The translations under genes and the position numbers were made by a program. From Acidobacteriaceae bacterium (GTDB lineage Bacteria; Acidobacteriota; Terriglobia; Terriglobales; Acidobacteriaceae), in contig CAHJWI010000001.1 in the NCBI GenBank assembly GCA_903642225.1, positions 186,001-250,000 of the forward strand: a stretch of DNA of 64,000 nucleotides. Direction: 5' to 3'. Of the stretch, positions 25,256 through 34,284 are shown one piece after another (position 1 is the first letter of the stretch; the number at the start of each line of letters is the position of its first letter). The notes below the pieces were generated by a model. The model was not told where the DNA came from. It saw only the letters and a list, made by a program, of their open reading frames with translations, and did no database searches.

Positions 25256-25545
25256 TGTGGGCGTCTCCTGGAGCAAAGCTGGATCGGGCAAAGCGGTCAT
25301 ACGTTTGCGCGGTTTTGCAAGGTAGGATGCCGCGCCAGATCGAGGTTGAGAGTGGGAATCGGCAGAGTGCGTTGCATACGCGCCCGTAGCGTGCGAGTAC
25401 GAATGTGGGCGTGAACTGCGTCCCCATGCGCCAGTCCGTTACCAACCTGACCCCGGTCGCGATTTCACAGTTGCACCCTTTGGACGTGCGGTCTCCAATA
25501 AAAGATGCGATATATGAGCGCAGAGCACGCCAAGGAGCAGGAACC

Positions 25546-25761
25546 ATGCCAGATGAGCAAAAAGCGGGTGGAGCACGGTCGACCTTTGGGGATGAGCTTC
25601 GGGGCGTGGTGACGCGTGCGGAAGAGGAGCTGAACCGGCTCATCCGTACTGTGAATAACGAGGTGTTGCCGGACGTGCGTCGGCAGAGCTCGAGCGTGCT
25701 GCGATCGGCAGCAGACCGGCTGCGTGAGATGGCCGAGTCATTGGATAAACGTACGCCGTGA
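25546..25761 (+). CDS. small coiled-coil-like protein upstream of RlpA
   Basis: This 71-residue acidic/basic protein is predicted to be helical ('VVTRAEEELNRLIRTV', 'VLRSAADRLREMAESL'). Its stop TGA overlaps the GTG start of the next gene (GTGA), which implies translational coupling. AGGAG lies about 10 bases before the ATG. No family is recognised. Its position suggests a role with the septal lytic transglycosylase, but that is inference from spacing only. Confidence 0.7.
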   Translation: MPDEQKAGGARSTFGDELRGVVTRAEEELNRLIRTVNNEVLPDVRRQSSSVLRSAADRLREMAESLDKRTP

Positions 25762-26519
25762 GGCTGTGCCGGGCAGCAGCTGCGGCCGCGTTGTGCGTGA
25801 TGACGGCGGGCTGCCATAAGCATGTGCGTGTCAGCCGCAATGCAGGTCCAACCGCGCCGCCGCCGTCGCAGCGCCGGAGTGATGGACGCGTACCGCCGGC
25901 AAGTGCGCGCCGGTTGCCGTCCGTGGTGGTGCCGGGCAGCAGCACTCCGAACCAGCCGAACGTCGGCAGGGGTGGATCAGTGGAGGTCGGCATGGCGAGC
26001 TGGTATGCGCCGAGCGGACATCGCAGTGCCAACGGCGACAGCTACGATGGCAACTCGCTGACGGCCGCACATCGCACGTTGCCGATGGGTACCGTTATCC
26101 GCGTGACGAACCTCTCCACGAGTCAGTCTGTGACCGTGAGGGTGACGGACCGTGGGCCGTTTGTGCGAGGCCGGGTTCTTGACCTCTCGACAGCGGCTGC
26201 CAAGGCAACAGGCGTCTACCGGATGGGCGTGGCACAGGTGCGCATTGAAGTGGTGCAACCGGGTGTTGCCGCCGCCGCAAGCGGAAAGTGGTGTGTGCAG
26301 GTGGGTGCGTTTGCTGACGAGTATCATGCCGCCATGCTGAAGGCGGAGTTGCTGCGGCGTTACAGCACAACGGCGAAGGTGATTGAATTTGCAGGCGCGA
26401 CCGGATACTGGGTGCGGCTGAACCCGGTGGGCGGCGACCGCGCCCAGGCCACGGCAATCGCTCAGAGCCTTCGACCGAGTGAGGCTGCCGTGCAGGCATG
26501 GCTGGTCCGTTTGGACTAG
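25758..26519 (+). CDS. rlpA: septal ring lytic transglycosylase RlpA-like lipoprotein with SPOR domain
   Basis: This 253-residue lipoprotein has a lipobox 'MTAGC' (Cys19), a disordered linker, a double-psi beta-barrel (about 78-165, with 'GMASWYAP' and 'VTDRGPFVRGRVLDLSTAAA'), and a C-terminal SPOR domain (about 181-253). RlpA cleaves denuded glycan strands during cell separation, and the SPOR domain targets such glycan at the septum. GTG start overlaps the upstream small gene. The order lipobox-DPBB-SPOR and length are normal for the family. Confidence 0.92.
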   Translation: MRLCRAAAAAALCVMTAGCHKHVRVSRNAGPTAPPPSQRRSDGRVPPASARRLPSVVVPGSSTPNQPNVGRGGSVEVGMASWYAPSGHRSANGDSYDGNSLTAAHRTLPMGTVIRVTNLSTSQSVTVRVTDRGPFVRGRVLDLSTAAAKATGVYRMGVAQVRIEVVQPGVAAAASGKWCVQVGAFADEYHAAMLKAELLRRYSTTAKVIEFAGATGYWVRLNPVGGDRAQATAIAQSLRPSEAAVQAWLVRLD

Positions 26520-26526
26520 TTGGTTT

Positions 26527-28440
26527 CTACCAGACCTCCGCGATGGGGTAGCGATTGGTGCTGCTGGGGTGGTAGGGCGTCCGTGTAAGCCACCAAGTGA
26601 GGCGTGCTGCCGGATCGGCGGCAAAGGCCGGGTCTGCCGTGAGTTTTTGCTCGAACTCCGCCCACTGAGTCGGGTGTTCGGCGGCCTGCTTTTCCGCAAT
26701 GGGAATGCTCAGGTACTCGCCGGCGGCAAAGCGTCCGGTGGGCTCAAAGGTAGCGTCGAAAAATCCCCAGTGGGCCAGCGAATCCGGCGCCGCAGGGTGC
26801 AGGAGGGCCATGATGAGGCGCGTTCCGGGTTGCGCGAGTGGCACGTAGAAGCTGCCTGCCGCGAAGCTCATTGGCTCATGCACCGGGACGGTATTGAAGT
26901 CGACCATGGTGCGGCCCTCTGATGGGAAAGGCTGGTTTTTAATGTCAGTAAAACGCCAGGTGTCGAAGGTGCCTTCGCGCGGTGCTTCGGTGGTTTCAAC
27001 GTGGATGCCGTGCAATCTCAATAAATCTGCGACGTTGCTGAAGGTCGCCGGCATGAGAAAACCGTTGGGGACAGGAGCAGCGACGGTGGTGTCGATGCCG
27101 TCGTGGATGACAGTGTCGAGGTCTTCCTTGTCGGCGGTGAAGTGGGTGACGCTCTTGCCGGAGATGGGTGACGGAACCTGTTCGCTGCGCAGGGAGAAGT
27201 AGGTAAGCGGGTGCGAGGAGGCGGCTGTCTTGCCGTCAAGATACATCCCGAGCGGCGCGGTGTGGTTTGCGGTCGTCAAACTGGCAGCAGCCTCTGTCGA
27301 TGTGCGATAGCCGGCGAGCGCCATGTCGGCTTTGTCTGCGTTGCGCACTGCCTGGCGCAACACTTGCGCCTGCTGTGGCGTGTCGGCAATCTGGTCGATG
27401 GTGTGGACCATGACGTCGTAGTTGGACCAGGCGCGCGTCTTCGCCGACTTCAGCGAATGCGTCTCAACGAGCAGGCTGGGCCGGTTGTGTGTGGCGGCAT
27501 AAATGTGGCTGTAGCGCGGTGAAAACACTTCGATATAGAACTCTTGCCGCTTTGTGTCGGGGTTGGTTTGAAGCGCGCCATAGGGGCTGATCTTGTGGCC
27601 GTCGTGTTCCATGGCAGAGTTCAACTGCGGTAGCAGTTTGTCATTGACCCATGCGCGAGCAGGTGCGGCGATGTCCTCGTGATGCGCAATGTCGTAGGTC
27701 AGGTCGTACTGGTAGTCCGCGCCGTCAGTGACGTGGTTGTCGAAGAGGAAGTCGGGTTGCCACGCGGTAAACAGGTGCAGCCAGGCGCGCATCTCGGGCG
27801 TGTCGGCCTTCGTGTAATCGCGGTTCAGGTTCAGATTCTGCGCCGTGTTGCGCAGGCCGGTGATCTCCGGGCCATTCTGCATCGGCCGGTTGTACGGGCT
27901 GCGGTGTTCATGGCCGTCTACGTTGAAGACGGGGAGCACGACGAAGATGGCGTTGTTCAACCAGTTGCGCTGGTGCGGTTTGTTTGCAACGGTCATGTCG
28001 CGGACGAGCATGAGCGCGGTGTCCTTGCCTTCAATCTCGCCGGAGTGGATGCCGGACTGGATGAGGATGACGGCCTTGCCGGTGCTGTGCGCTGCCTCCG
28101 GTGTGAAAGCCTTATCGCTGCTCACGATCATGGCGAAGGTGGTCCGGTGCTCCGGCGTCTCGCCGATGGGAATGACATGCACGAAGGGGCTGCGCTGCTC
28201 CAGCCGGCGCATGGTGGAAACGGCTTCGTCGTAGGTGCCGGTCTTGTTCCAGCCGGAGACCTCGCCCGGGGTAAGCAGGTCTCGCGGCATACCCTGCGCG
28301 GAGGAGGTCAGCGATGCAGCTGCCGCAGCCGATGGCGGTTCATACATACTGTGCGGCTGCACGGGCTGTTGGGCAGTGACTGGTGACGCGGCACATGCAA
28401 CCAGCAGGGCGGCAAGGGGGAACACATAAAGGCGAGGCAT
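26527..28440 (-). CDS. secreted M14-family zinc carboxypeptidase
   Basis: This 637-residue protein starts with a signal peptide (about 1-23, ending 'SPVTAQ'). The zinc site HxxE is in 'GIHSGEIEGKD' (His132, Glu135), the third ligand is likely His236 in 'FLFDNHVTDG', the substrate-binding 'NLNRDY' is at 206-209, and the catalytic Glu326 is in 'LLVETHSLK'. A C-terminal domain of about 250 residues is unassigned. ATG 28440 begins the signal sequence. It would process peptides in the periplasm. Confidence 0.88.
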   Translation of the reverse strand: MPRLYVFPLAALLVACAASPVTAQQPVQPHSMYEPPSAAAAASLTSSAQGMPRDLLTPGEVSGWNKTGTYDEAVSTMRRLEQRSPFVHVIPIGETPEHRTTFAMIVSSDKAFTPEAAHSTGKAVILIQSGIHSGEIEGKDTALMLVRDMTVANKPHQRNWLNNAIFVVLPVFNVDGHEHRSPYNRPMQNGPEITGLRNTAQNLNLNRDYTKADTPEMRAWLHLFTAWQPDFLFDNHVTDGADYQYDLTYDIAHHEDIAAPARAWVNDKLLPQLNSAMEHDGHKISPYGALQTNPDTKRQEFYIEVFSPRYSHIYAATHNRPSLLVETHSLKSAKTRAWSNYDVMVHTIDQIADTPQQAQVLRQAVRNADKADMALAGYRTSTEAAASLTTANHTAPLGMYLDGKTAASSHPLTYFSLRSEQVPSPISGKSVTHFTADKEDLDTVIHDGIDTTVAAPVPNGFLMPATFSNVADLLRLHGIHVETTEAPREGTFDTWRFTDIKNQPFPSEGRTMVDFNTVPVHEPMSFAAGSFYVPLAQPGTRLIMALLHPAAPDSLAHWGFFDATFEPTGRFAAGEYLSIPIAEKQAAEHPTQWAEFEQKLTADPAFAADPAARLTWWLTRTPYHPSSTNRYPIAEVW

Positions 28441-28642
28441 GCAAACATTGTGCGGCACGCGCCGACTCGTCCGGCCCATGTTGTTGGATAATCTTGAGCC
28501 GCTGCGTAGCCTTTGTGCCGAACCGGAAGAGATGTCGGTGTGCGTGATTGCTGCACCTGGAGCAAGCAGGGCCAGGAAAGCCAGCGGATTGAACCGCATC
28601 GACAGCCGGTGAGCAAATCCGGCTGTCGGTGAAGGGGTATGC

Positions 28643-28957
28643 CTAGAGAGCGCTCGAAAGCTTTTCGCCGAGCTTTTTGATGTGTTCGCCTTCGCCCGAC
28701 TTGGCATGACCGGCAAGCGCCGTTGTTTCCTTGCCAAGCTTTGCCATTAGAGTCTTGATTTTGCCGCCGTCGAGTTCCTCTGCCGCAAGCAGCTTCTTCA
28801 GAGAGTTGAGATCGGTGACGAGCTTCTTTGCACCTTCGACTTCATGGGCTTCCAGGAACTTCTCCCAGCTCTCGATATCCTTGATGGCTGCTCCAGGCTT
28901 CAGATTGCCGATGTCGTCAAGGGCCTTGATGGTGGTGGTGAACTTGGTGGTAGGCAT
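28643..28957 (-). CDS. small helical protein of unknown function
   Basis: This 104-residue protein is almost all helix, with heptad-like Leu/Lys/Glu spacing ('AKKLVTDLNSLKKLLAAEELDGGKIKTLMAKLGKE'). No signal peptide or membrane segment is present. ACAGGAG lies eight bases before the ATG at 28957. I do not recognise a family. A His/Lys-rich relative in composition, not sequence, occurs at 32310-32513. Confidence 0.75.
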   Translation of the reverse strand: MPTTKFTTTIKALDDIGNLKPGAAIKDIESWEKFLEAHEVEGAKKLVTDLNSLKKLLAAEELDGGKIKTLMAKLGKETTALAGHAKSGEGEHIKKLGEKLSSAL

Positions 28958-29335
28958 GTGGTCTTCTCCTGTTGCGTCTGGTTAGCGCGAGGACACCATC
29001 GCCCTCGGACGCGCTGTGTGATGCGGCAACAGTGCTACCGCGGTCGCAGGGTGCAGGGCGGCGGCTTGACTCCGCACACAAACCGGGCCGCCGCTGTTGC
29101 CGCGTGGAAGCAGGCCGACGTTGGCGGGTGTAGCGGGGATGCGCGCCACACCGCTTTGCTTAAAGCGCCCGCGCTACACTACTGGCATGAACCGCTCCCC
29201 TCTCCGGTTGAGGCGTTTCCACCGTGGCCGCCATGATCGTGGCAGAGTGCAGGTCTGACCGCGACACGATGCCCTGCCCTGGTCATGATTCCCCGGCAGC
29301 GACGCGACCCTTTGAACCCCTTCAGGATGATTCCG
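28958..29335. other. 378-base intergenic region upstream of acnA
   Basis: No gene is established. An ATG at 29187 opens a 23-codon Arg-rich frame (ending TGA at 29258) with no Shine-Dalgarno. A TACACT box at 29175-29180 could be a -10, but no -35 fits. A leader of at least 150 bases before acnA is implied if that box is used. Confidence 0.4.
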
Positions 29336-32230
29336 ATGACGACTGCAAACACCACCTCAGCTAACGCCGCGACTTCTCCGGCTGCCTTTGCCGCCAACTC
29401 CTTCGACGCACGTTCAACGTTGCGCTCCGGAGGCAAGAGCTATACGTACTACCGACTCGACTCCCTTGCACAGCGTGGCATCGAGATTGGCCGGTTGCCG
29501 TTCTCGCTGCGTATTCTGCTTGAGAATTTGTTGCGGCGGGAAGATAGCGTAACTGTAACGGCCGACGACATCCAGTTCCTGGCGCGTTGGCAGCCACAGG
29601 CAGAGCCCAGCCGCGAGATCGCCTACATGCCGGCGCGCGTGCTGATGCAGGACTTCACCGGTGTGCCGGCCGTTGTTGACCTGGCCGCTATGCGTGATGC
29701 CATGAAGGTGCTCGGCGGCGACCCGGAGAAGATCAATCCGCTGCAGCCGGCGGAGCTGGTGATCGACCACAGCGTGCAGGTGGACGAGTATGGCGTGGCC
29801 AATGCCTACGAGATGAACAGCCTGCTGGAGTTCGCGCGCAACCGCGAGCGCTATGCCTTTCTCAAGTGGGGCCAGACCGCGTTCCGCAACTTCAGTGCCG
29901 TACCGCCGGGCATGGGCATCTGCCACCAGGTGAACCTGGAATACCTGGCGAGGGTGGTCTTCACCTTGGACGCTGACGGCGAAAGTGTTGCTTACCCGGA
30001 TACGCTGGTCGGCACGGATTCGCACACCACAATGGTCAACGGCCTGGGCGTGCTGGGCTGGGGTGTGGGCGGCATTGAGGCAGAGGCAGCCATGCTGGGT
30101 CAGCCGGTAAGCATGCTGGTGCCGCAGGTGGTGGGTTTTAAGTTGACTGGTAAGTTGCGTGAAGGTGCTACAGCTACCGACTTGGTACTTACTGTTACAG
30201 AGATGCTGCGCCGGCACGGTGTGGTCGGTAAGTTTGTCGAGTTCTATGGAAGTGGTGTTGCCGAGTTACCGCTGGCGGATCGCGCAACCATAGCAAACAT
30301 GGCACCGGAGTATGGCGCCACGTGCGGAATTTTTCCGGTGGATGCGGAGACGCTGAACTACCTGCGACTTACCGGCAGACCAGACAACTTAGTGCAACTT
30401 ACAGAGGATTACTATCGCGCGCAGGGACTATTCCAAACGGCCGAGACTCCCGAGGCGGAGTACACGAGCACACTGGCGCTGGAGCTTTCAACCGTGGAGC
30501 CAAGCATCGCCGGACCAAAGCGGCCGCAGGATCGTATCCCTTTGCGGCAGGCTTCAGAGTCTTTTGCAAGGGCGCTGCCATCGCTATACGGGAACAACGT
30601 AAAGGGTGACCGACAGATTGTGCGGTGGGGCGGAGAAGGCGGCCACATGAGCGCCGACGGCACGATTGAGAGCACCAAAGGTGCGCCGGAACCTGGAAAA
30701 GACGGTGTGCTGGCGGTGCTGGATGAGCCGGGTGTGCCGGCCGAGCCAATCCCGAGCGTGATGGCGCGTACCGGCATTGACCCGGACCCGTACCTGCACC
30801 ACGGCAGCATTGTGATTGCGGCGATCACATCCTGCACCAATACGTCGAACCCGTTCGTGATGCTGGCGGCGGGCCTGCTTGCCAAGAAGGCTGTTGAGCG
30901 CGGGCTGAAAACACCACCGTGGGTCAAGACATCGCTTGCGCCGGGATCGCGTGTCGTGACCGATTACTACAACAAGGCCGGACTTACGACTTATCTGGAT
31001 GCATTAGGTTTCAACACTGTCGGTTATGGCTGCACCACGTGCATTGGTAACTCCGGCGCGTTGCCGACGGATGTGTCGAAGGCCATCGAAGAGCACGGGT
31101 TAGTCGCCGTAAGCGTGCTAAGTGGAAATCGTAACTTCGAAGGTCGCATTAATAGTGACGTGCGCGCGAATTATCTGATGAGTCCCCCTCTGGTCGTGGC
31201 ATACGCACTCGCAGGAACCATTGACTTTGATTTCGACACGCAACCGCTGGGCTTTGATGGTGAGAGCAAGGAAGTGTTTTTACGCGACCTGTGGCCAACT
31301 CAGCAGGAGGTCTCGGCCGCGGTGCACGACTCCATCAACGCGGAGATGTTCCGCAAGCAGTACAGCACGGTGGCTGAGGGGGACACGAACTGGCGGAACC
31401 TGAAGTTTCCGCTTGGCGATACCTACGGGTGGGAACCGGAATCGACGTATATCCGGAAGGCACCATACTTCGATGGCATGCCGGCCGTGCCCGCACCGGT
31501 GCAGGATATCCATGATGCACGTGTGCTGGCGGTGCTTGGGGACTCTGTGACGACGGACCACATCTCACCTGCAGGTTCCATCAAGCTGAATGGTCCTGCG
31601 GGCCGTTACCTGACGGAGCATGGCGTGAAAGCCACAGACTTCAACAGCTACGGCTCACGCCGCGGCAATCATGAGGTCATGGTGCGTGGCACCTTTGCCA
31701 ACGTGCGCCTCAAAAATAAGCTGGCACCCGGCACGGAGGGCGGCGTGACACGGTTGCTGCCGGAAGGCACGGAGATGAGCATTTACGACGCATCGGTGGA
31801 GTACGCCAGGCGCGGTACCCCGCTGGCGATCCTGGCGGGCAAGGAGTACGGGTCGGGGTCGTCACGTGACTGGGCGGCCAAAGGCCCGCGACTGTTGGGT
31901 ATCCGGTTTGTGCTGGCGCAAAGCTACGAACGAATTCACCGGTCGAATTTGGTGGGCATGGGAGTTTTACCGTTACAGTTCCAGACCGATGAAAATGTAA
32001 AAACGTATGAACTCTGCGGCGAAGAGACGTTTGCGGTGCCGGGACTGGCGGCCATGCTGGACAGCCGGTTCAGCAATGGCAAGCAGATTACAGTGCAGGC
32101 TACTCGCAGCAACGGCGACGTAGTCTGTATCCCTGCAACGGTTCGTATCGATACACCGCAGGAGATCCTGTATTACCAGCATGGCGGCATTCTTCAGTAT
32201 GTACTAAGGACGTTAGCGGGCAAGGCGTAG
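29336..32230 (+). CDS. acnA: aconitate hydratase (AcnA type)
   Basis: Aconitase interconverts citrate and isocitrate in the TCA cycle through a [4Fe-4S] cluster. The 964-residue monomer shows the cluster cysteines in '[10 protein letters not shown]' and '[12 protein letters not shown]', and the swivel-domain '[16 protein letters not shown]'. AcnA/IRP-type length is about 890-900 residues; the excess is a Thr/Ala-rich N-terminal segment and insertions near 400-470. ATG 29336 has AGGA eight bases upstream; in-frame ATGs at 29285 and 29327 are alternatives. Confidence 0.96.
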   Translation: MTTANTTSANAATSPAAFAANSFDARSTLRSGGKSYTYYRLDSLAQRGIEIGRLPFSLRILLENLLRREDSVTVTADDIQFLARWQPQAEPSREIAYMPARVLMQDFTGVPAVVDLAAMRDAMKVLGGDPEKINPLQPAELVIDHSVQVDEYGVANAYEMNSLLEFARNRERYAFLKWGQTAFRNFSAVPPGMGICHQVNLEYLARVVFTLDADGESVAYPDTLVGTDSHTTMVNGLGVLGWGVGGIEAEAAMLGQPVSMLVPQVVGFKLTGKLREGATATDLVLTVTEMLRRHGVVGKFVEFYGSGVAELPLADRATIANMAPEYGATCGIFPVDAETLNYLRLTGRPDNLVQLTEDYYRAQGLFQTAETPEAEYTSTLALELSTVEPSIAGPKRPQDRIPLRQASESFARALPSLYGNNVKGDRQIVRWGGEGGHMSADGTIESTKGAPEPGKDGVLAVLDEPGVPAEPIPSVMARTGIDPDPYLHHGSIVIAAITSCTNTSNPFVMLAAGLLAKKAVERGLKTPPWVKTSLAPGSRVVTDYYNKAGLTTYLDALGFNTVGYGCTTCIGNSGALPTDVSKAIEEHGLVAVSVLSGNRNFEGRINSDVRANYLMSPPLVVAYALAGTIDFDFDTQPLGFDGESKEVFLRDLWPTQQEVSAAVHDSINAEMFRKQYSTVAEGDTNWRNLKFPLGDTYGWEPESTYIRKAPYFDGMPAVPAPVQDIHDARVLAVLGDSVTTDHISPAGSIKLNGPAGRYLTEHGVKATDFNSYGSRRGNHEVMVRGTFANVRLKNKLAPGTEGGVTRLLPEGTEMSIYDASVEYARRGTPLAILAGKEYGSGSSRDWAAKGPRLLGIRFVLAQSYERIHRSNLVGMGVLPLQFQTDENVKTYELCGEETFAVPGLAAMLDSRFSNGKQITVQATRSNGDVVCIPATVRIDTPQEILYYQHGGILQYVLRTLAGKA

Positions 32231-32254
32231 CCCAAGATCGATCGAACACTTCGG

Positions 32255-32295
32255 CAAATGGAAAGAGCCGCCAGCGTGGCGGCTCCTTCCATTTG
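32255..32295. terminator. bidirectional hairpin between acnA and a small minus-strand gene
   Basis: A 19-base stem with one mismatch, CAAATGGAA(A)GAGCCGCCA paired with TGGCGGCTC(C)TTCCATTTG, has a three-base loop. It lies 24 bases after the acnA stop and just after the end of the convergent gene. No long U-tract follows in either direction. Confidence 0.6.
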
Positions 32296-32309
32296 CATAG
32301 AGAAAGAAG

Positions 32310-32513
32310 CTACTTCTTTGCCTTCTTTTCGGCAGACTTCTTGTGCGCGTCCGTGGACTCTTCATGTGCCTTGGCAGAGCTCTCGTGAGCCTTCTTCGAG
32401 TGCGTGTCGGCGGTCTCGTGGTCGCCCTTCTCGTGATGCTCTGCTGCGGTCTTGTGGGCCTTGGCTGCTTCCTCGTGGTGCGCTGCTGCCTTCTTGTGTG
32501 CTTCCTGTGCCAT
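32310..32513 (-). CDS. His/Lys/Ala-rich low-complexity protein
   Basis: This 67-residue protein contains 14 His and many Lys, Ala and Glu in a repeating KAxxHHEE/AHKxSAE pattern ('AAKAHKTAAEHHEKGD'). It would be helical and highly charged. Small proteins of this composition occur in soil Proteobacteria and Acidobacteria without known function. Metal binding is possible because of the His density but unproven. ATG 32513; Shine-Dalgarno weak. Confidence 0.65.
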   Translation of the reverse strand: MAQEAHKKAAAHHEEAAKAHKTAAEHHEKGDHETADTHSKKAHESSAKAHEESTDAHKKSAEKKAKK

Positions 32514-32668
32514 GTGACTGTACTCTTTTCCGGTCGGAACTCCGATGCAGCACGAAGCATATGCCTTTGCAGCAGGACTTGTCTGTTACAGCAGCGTAGA
32601 AATTTAGGTTCACTTACGGGTTGCTCCATCTACCTCGCCGAATCGACACCCCTGTGCGTCGTACTGAC

Positions 32669-33457
32669 TTATTGTGATTCGGCAGGCAGCGCTATGGAAG
32701 TCAATCGGAAGACAAAGATGGAACCCGGAAAAATTAAAGCCGGATCGATCGATGAGTTGCGCGGTGCGCTGAAACCGTTCCGAGCGCTGCTGTCTACTTC
32801 CACCACGTCGTGCATGCCATGCACTGCTGTGCTTTGAAGCGGGTACGTTGCGGATCCCGCATGAAGTGCAACCAGGCGAATGTCGGGCTGGCCAGCGGTG
32901 ATGGACCGAACCCTGGCCTGCACGGCCGACCCAACAGATGCCGCAGTCCGTCCGCTGACGACAAGATCTTTGACAAGAATGCCGGTGAGCATCTGCCCCT
33001 GAGTCAGTGAACTCACCCGGATCGCGTTGTCCAGCTGCATGGCTATCTGTGTCCCTTCAGGTAAGGCGGGGGGCAGGCGCTTCGGCAGAGCCTGCGTCGG
33101 CTCCCCTGCGTCGCGCAAGGAAGTATTTGCAGTGTTCGATACGCGTGACTCATAGCCGTGTTCACCATACGGACCGCCATCCTTGTACCCGCGGCTACCG
33201 CGGCCACTGATCATGAAGTCCGCGGCGCATCCTCCACTTACAGTGATGGCATGGCGGTCGTAGCTCCAGGTGGAACCCTGCTGGCACAGGTTTACACTCT
33301 GTTCGCGGAGCATAAGAACGCCGTCTCGCGTGTTGGCAGGGCACGACTGAGTTTCGCCCGTGGCGGGCGAAGAGCAGCCGATGGTGAGGGGTTGCTGCTG
33401 CGAAGACGCTGACATGGCAAACAATACTGGAGCGGCAACAGCGAGGAACTTCGTCAT
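32669..33457 (-). CDS. secreted DUF3011-domain protein
   Basis: This 262-residue protein has a signal peptide (about 1-19) and a DUF3011-like Cys-rich unit ('IGCSSPATGETQSCPANTRDG', 'SVNLCQQGSTWSYD', 'VSGGCAADFMI'), a lectin-like repeat common in secreted proteins. The C-terminal 120 residues include beta-strands with 'EGTQIAMQLDNAIRVSSLTQGQ', similar to the linker/barrel of TrbI-like proteins. Function unknown. ATG at 33457. Confidence 0.8.
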   Translation of the reverse strand: MTKFLAVAAPVLFAMSASSQQQPLTIGCSSPATGETQSCPANTRDGVLMLREQSVNLCQQGSTWSYDRHAITVSGGCAADFMISGRGSRGYKDGGPYGEHGYESRVSNTANTSLRDAGEPTQALPKRLPPALPEGTQIAMQLDNAIRVSSLTQGQMLTGILVKDLVVSGRTAASVGSAVQARVRSITAGQPDIRLVALHAGSATYPLQSTAVHGMHDVVEVDSSARNGFSAPRNSSIDPALIFPGSIFVFRLTSIALPAESQ

Positions 33458-33560
33458 ACCAACTTACTCCGGTACCGAAATCATCTAAGTTTTTAGTACG
33501 AAATGCGGTCTTTCTTCAGGCGTACTTCAGTTACGTTTGCGGACGAGTTACTGCCCTTTG

Positions 33561-34241
33561 TTACTGCCCTTTATAGTCAATGAACAGTTCCGGATAAATG
33601 GCTCTCAGGGAAGCAATTTTTGGAACGTCGCACACCTGAATATAGGGATTGTCAGGATTATGCAGGGCATAGTCTTGATGGTATGCCTCGGCATGATAAA
33701 AGCCCTGCAACGGAACGATCTGCGTCACGATAGGTTTGGTGAAAAGGTGCTCCTCGCCGAGCTGGCGCACATAGGATTCTGCCATCTGTTTCTGCTGCGG
33801 GTTGGTGTAGAAGATCGCGGATCTGTAAGAGTTGCCCACATCCGGACCCTGGCGATCAAGCTGCGTTGGGTCGTGGGCGACGGAGAAGAAGATACGCAGC
33901 AAGCCACCATATGTGATGACCGAAGGATTGTAGGTTATCTCCACGGACTCGGCATGGCCTGTTGTTTCAGTCGTGACCTGGTCGTAGGTCGCTGTCGATG
34001 CCTTGCCACCAGCGTAGCCAGCCACTGTTTTGGTTACACCTTTAACCCGCTCAAAGACGGACTGGGTACCCCAGAAGCATCCACCCGCAAATACCGCAGT
34101 TTGCAGCGGGCCGGAGGCGAGCCGTGCATCCTGCTTCGCAGCGGGAAAGCGACGCTCCGGTGCAGCGGCATTCGCCCTGCAGCTGGCGAGGGGAGCGGCA
34201 AAGAGTGCGGCAATAAGTACAGACGAAAACAGGCGGCGCAT
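33561..34241 (-). CDS. msrA: peptide-methionine (S)-S-oxide reductase, predicted lipoprotein
   Basis: MsrA repairs methionine-S-sulfoxide. The catalytic 'AGGCFWGTQ' carries Cys55, and 'HAEAYHQDY' and the flanking 'GHAESVEI' are family residues. Unusually, the protein has a signal sequence with a lipobox 'LASC' (Cys21), so it is predicted to be exported and lipid-anchored rather than cytosolic. ATG 34241 has AGGAGA about eight bases upstream. The downstream serine hydrolase gene on the same strand starts upstream of it, so they may form one unit. Confidence 0.92.
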   Translation of the reverse strand: MRRLFSSVLIAALFAAPLASCRANAAAPERRFPAAKQDARLASGPLQTAVFAGGCFWGTQSVFERVKGVTKTVAGYAGGKASTATYDQVTTETTGHAESVEITYNPSVITYGGLLRIFFSVAHDPTQLDRQGPDVGNSYRSAIFYTNPQQKQMAESYVRQLGEEHLFTKPIVTQIVPLQGFYHAEAYHQDYALHNPDNPYIQVCDVPKIASLRAIYPELFIDYKGQ

Positions 34242-34284
34242 GGCGAAATCTCCTGAAGGGTGAGATGCGGGAGCGGTTACTTTG

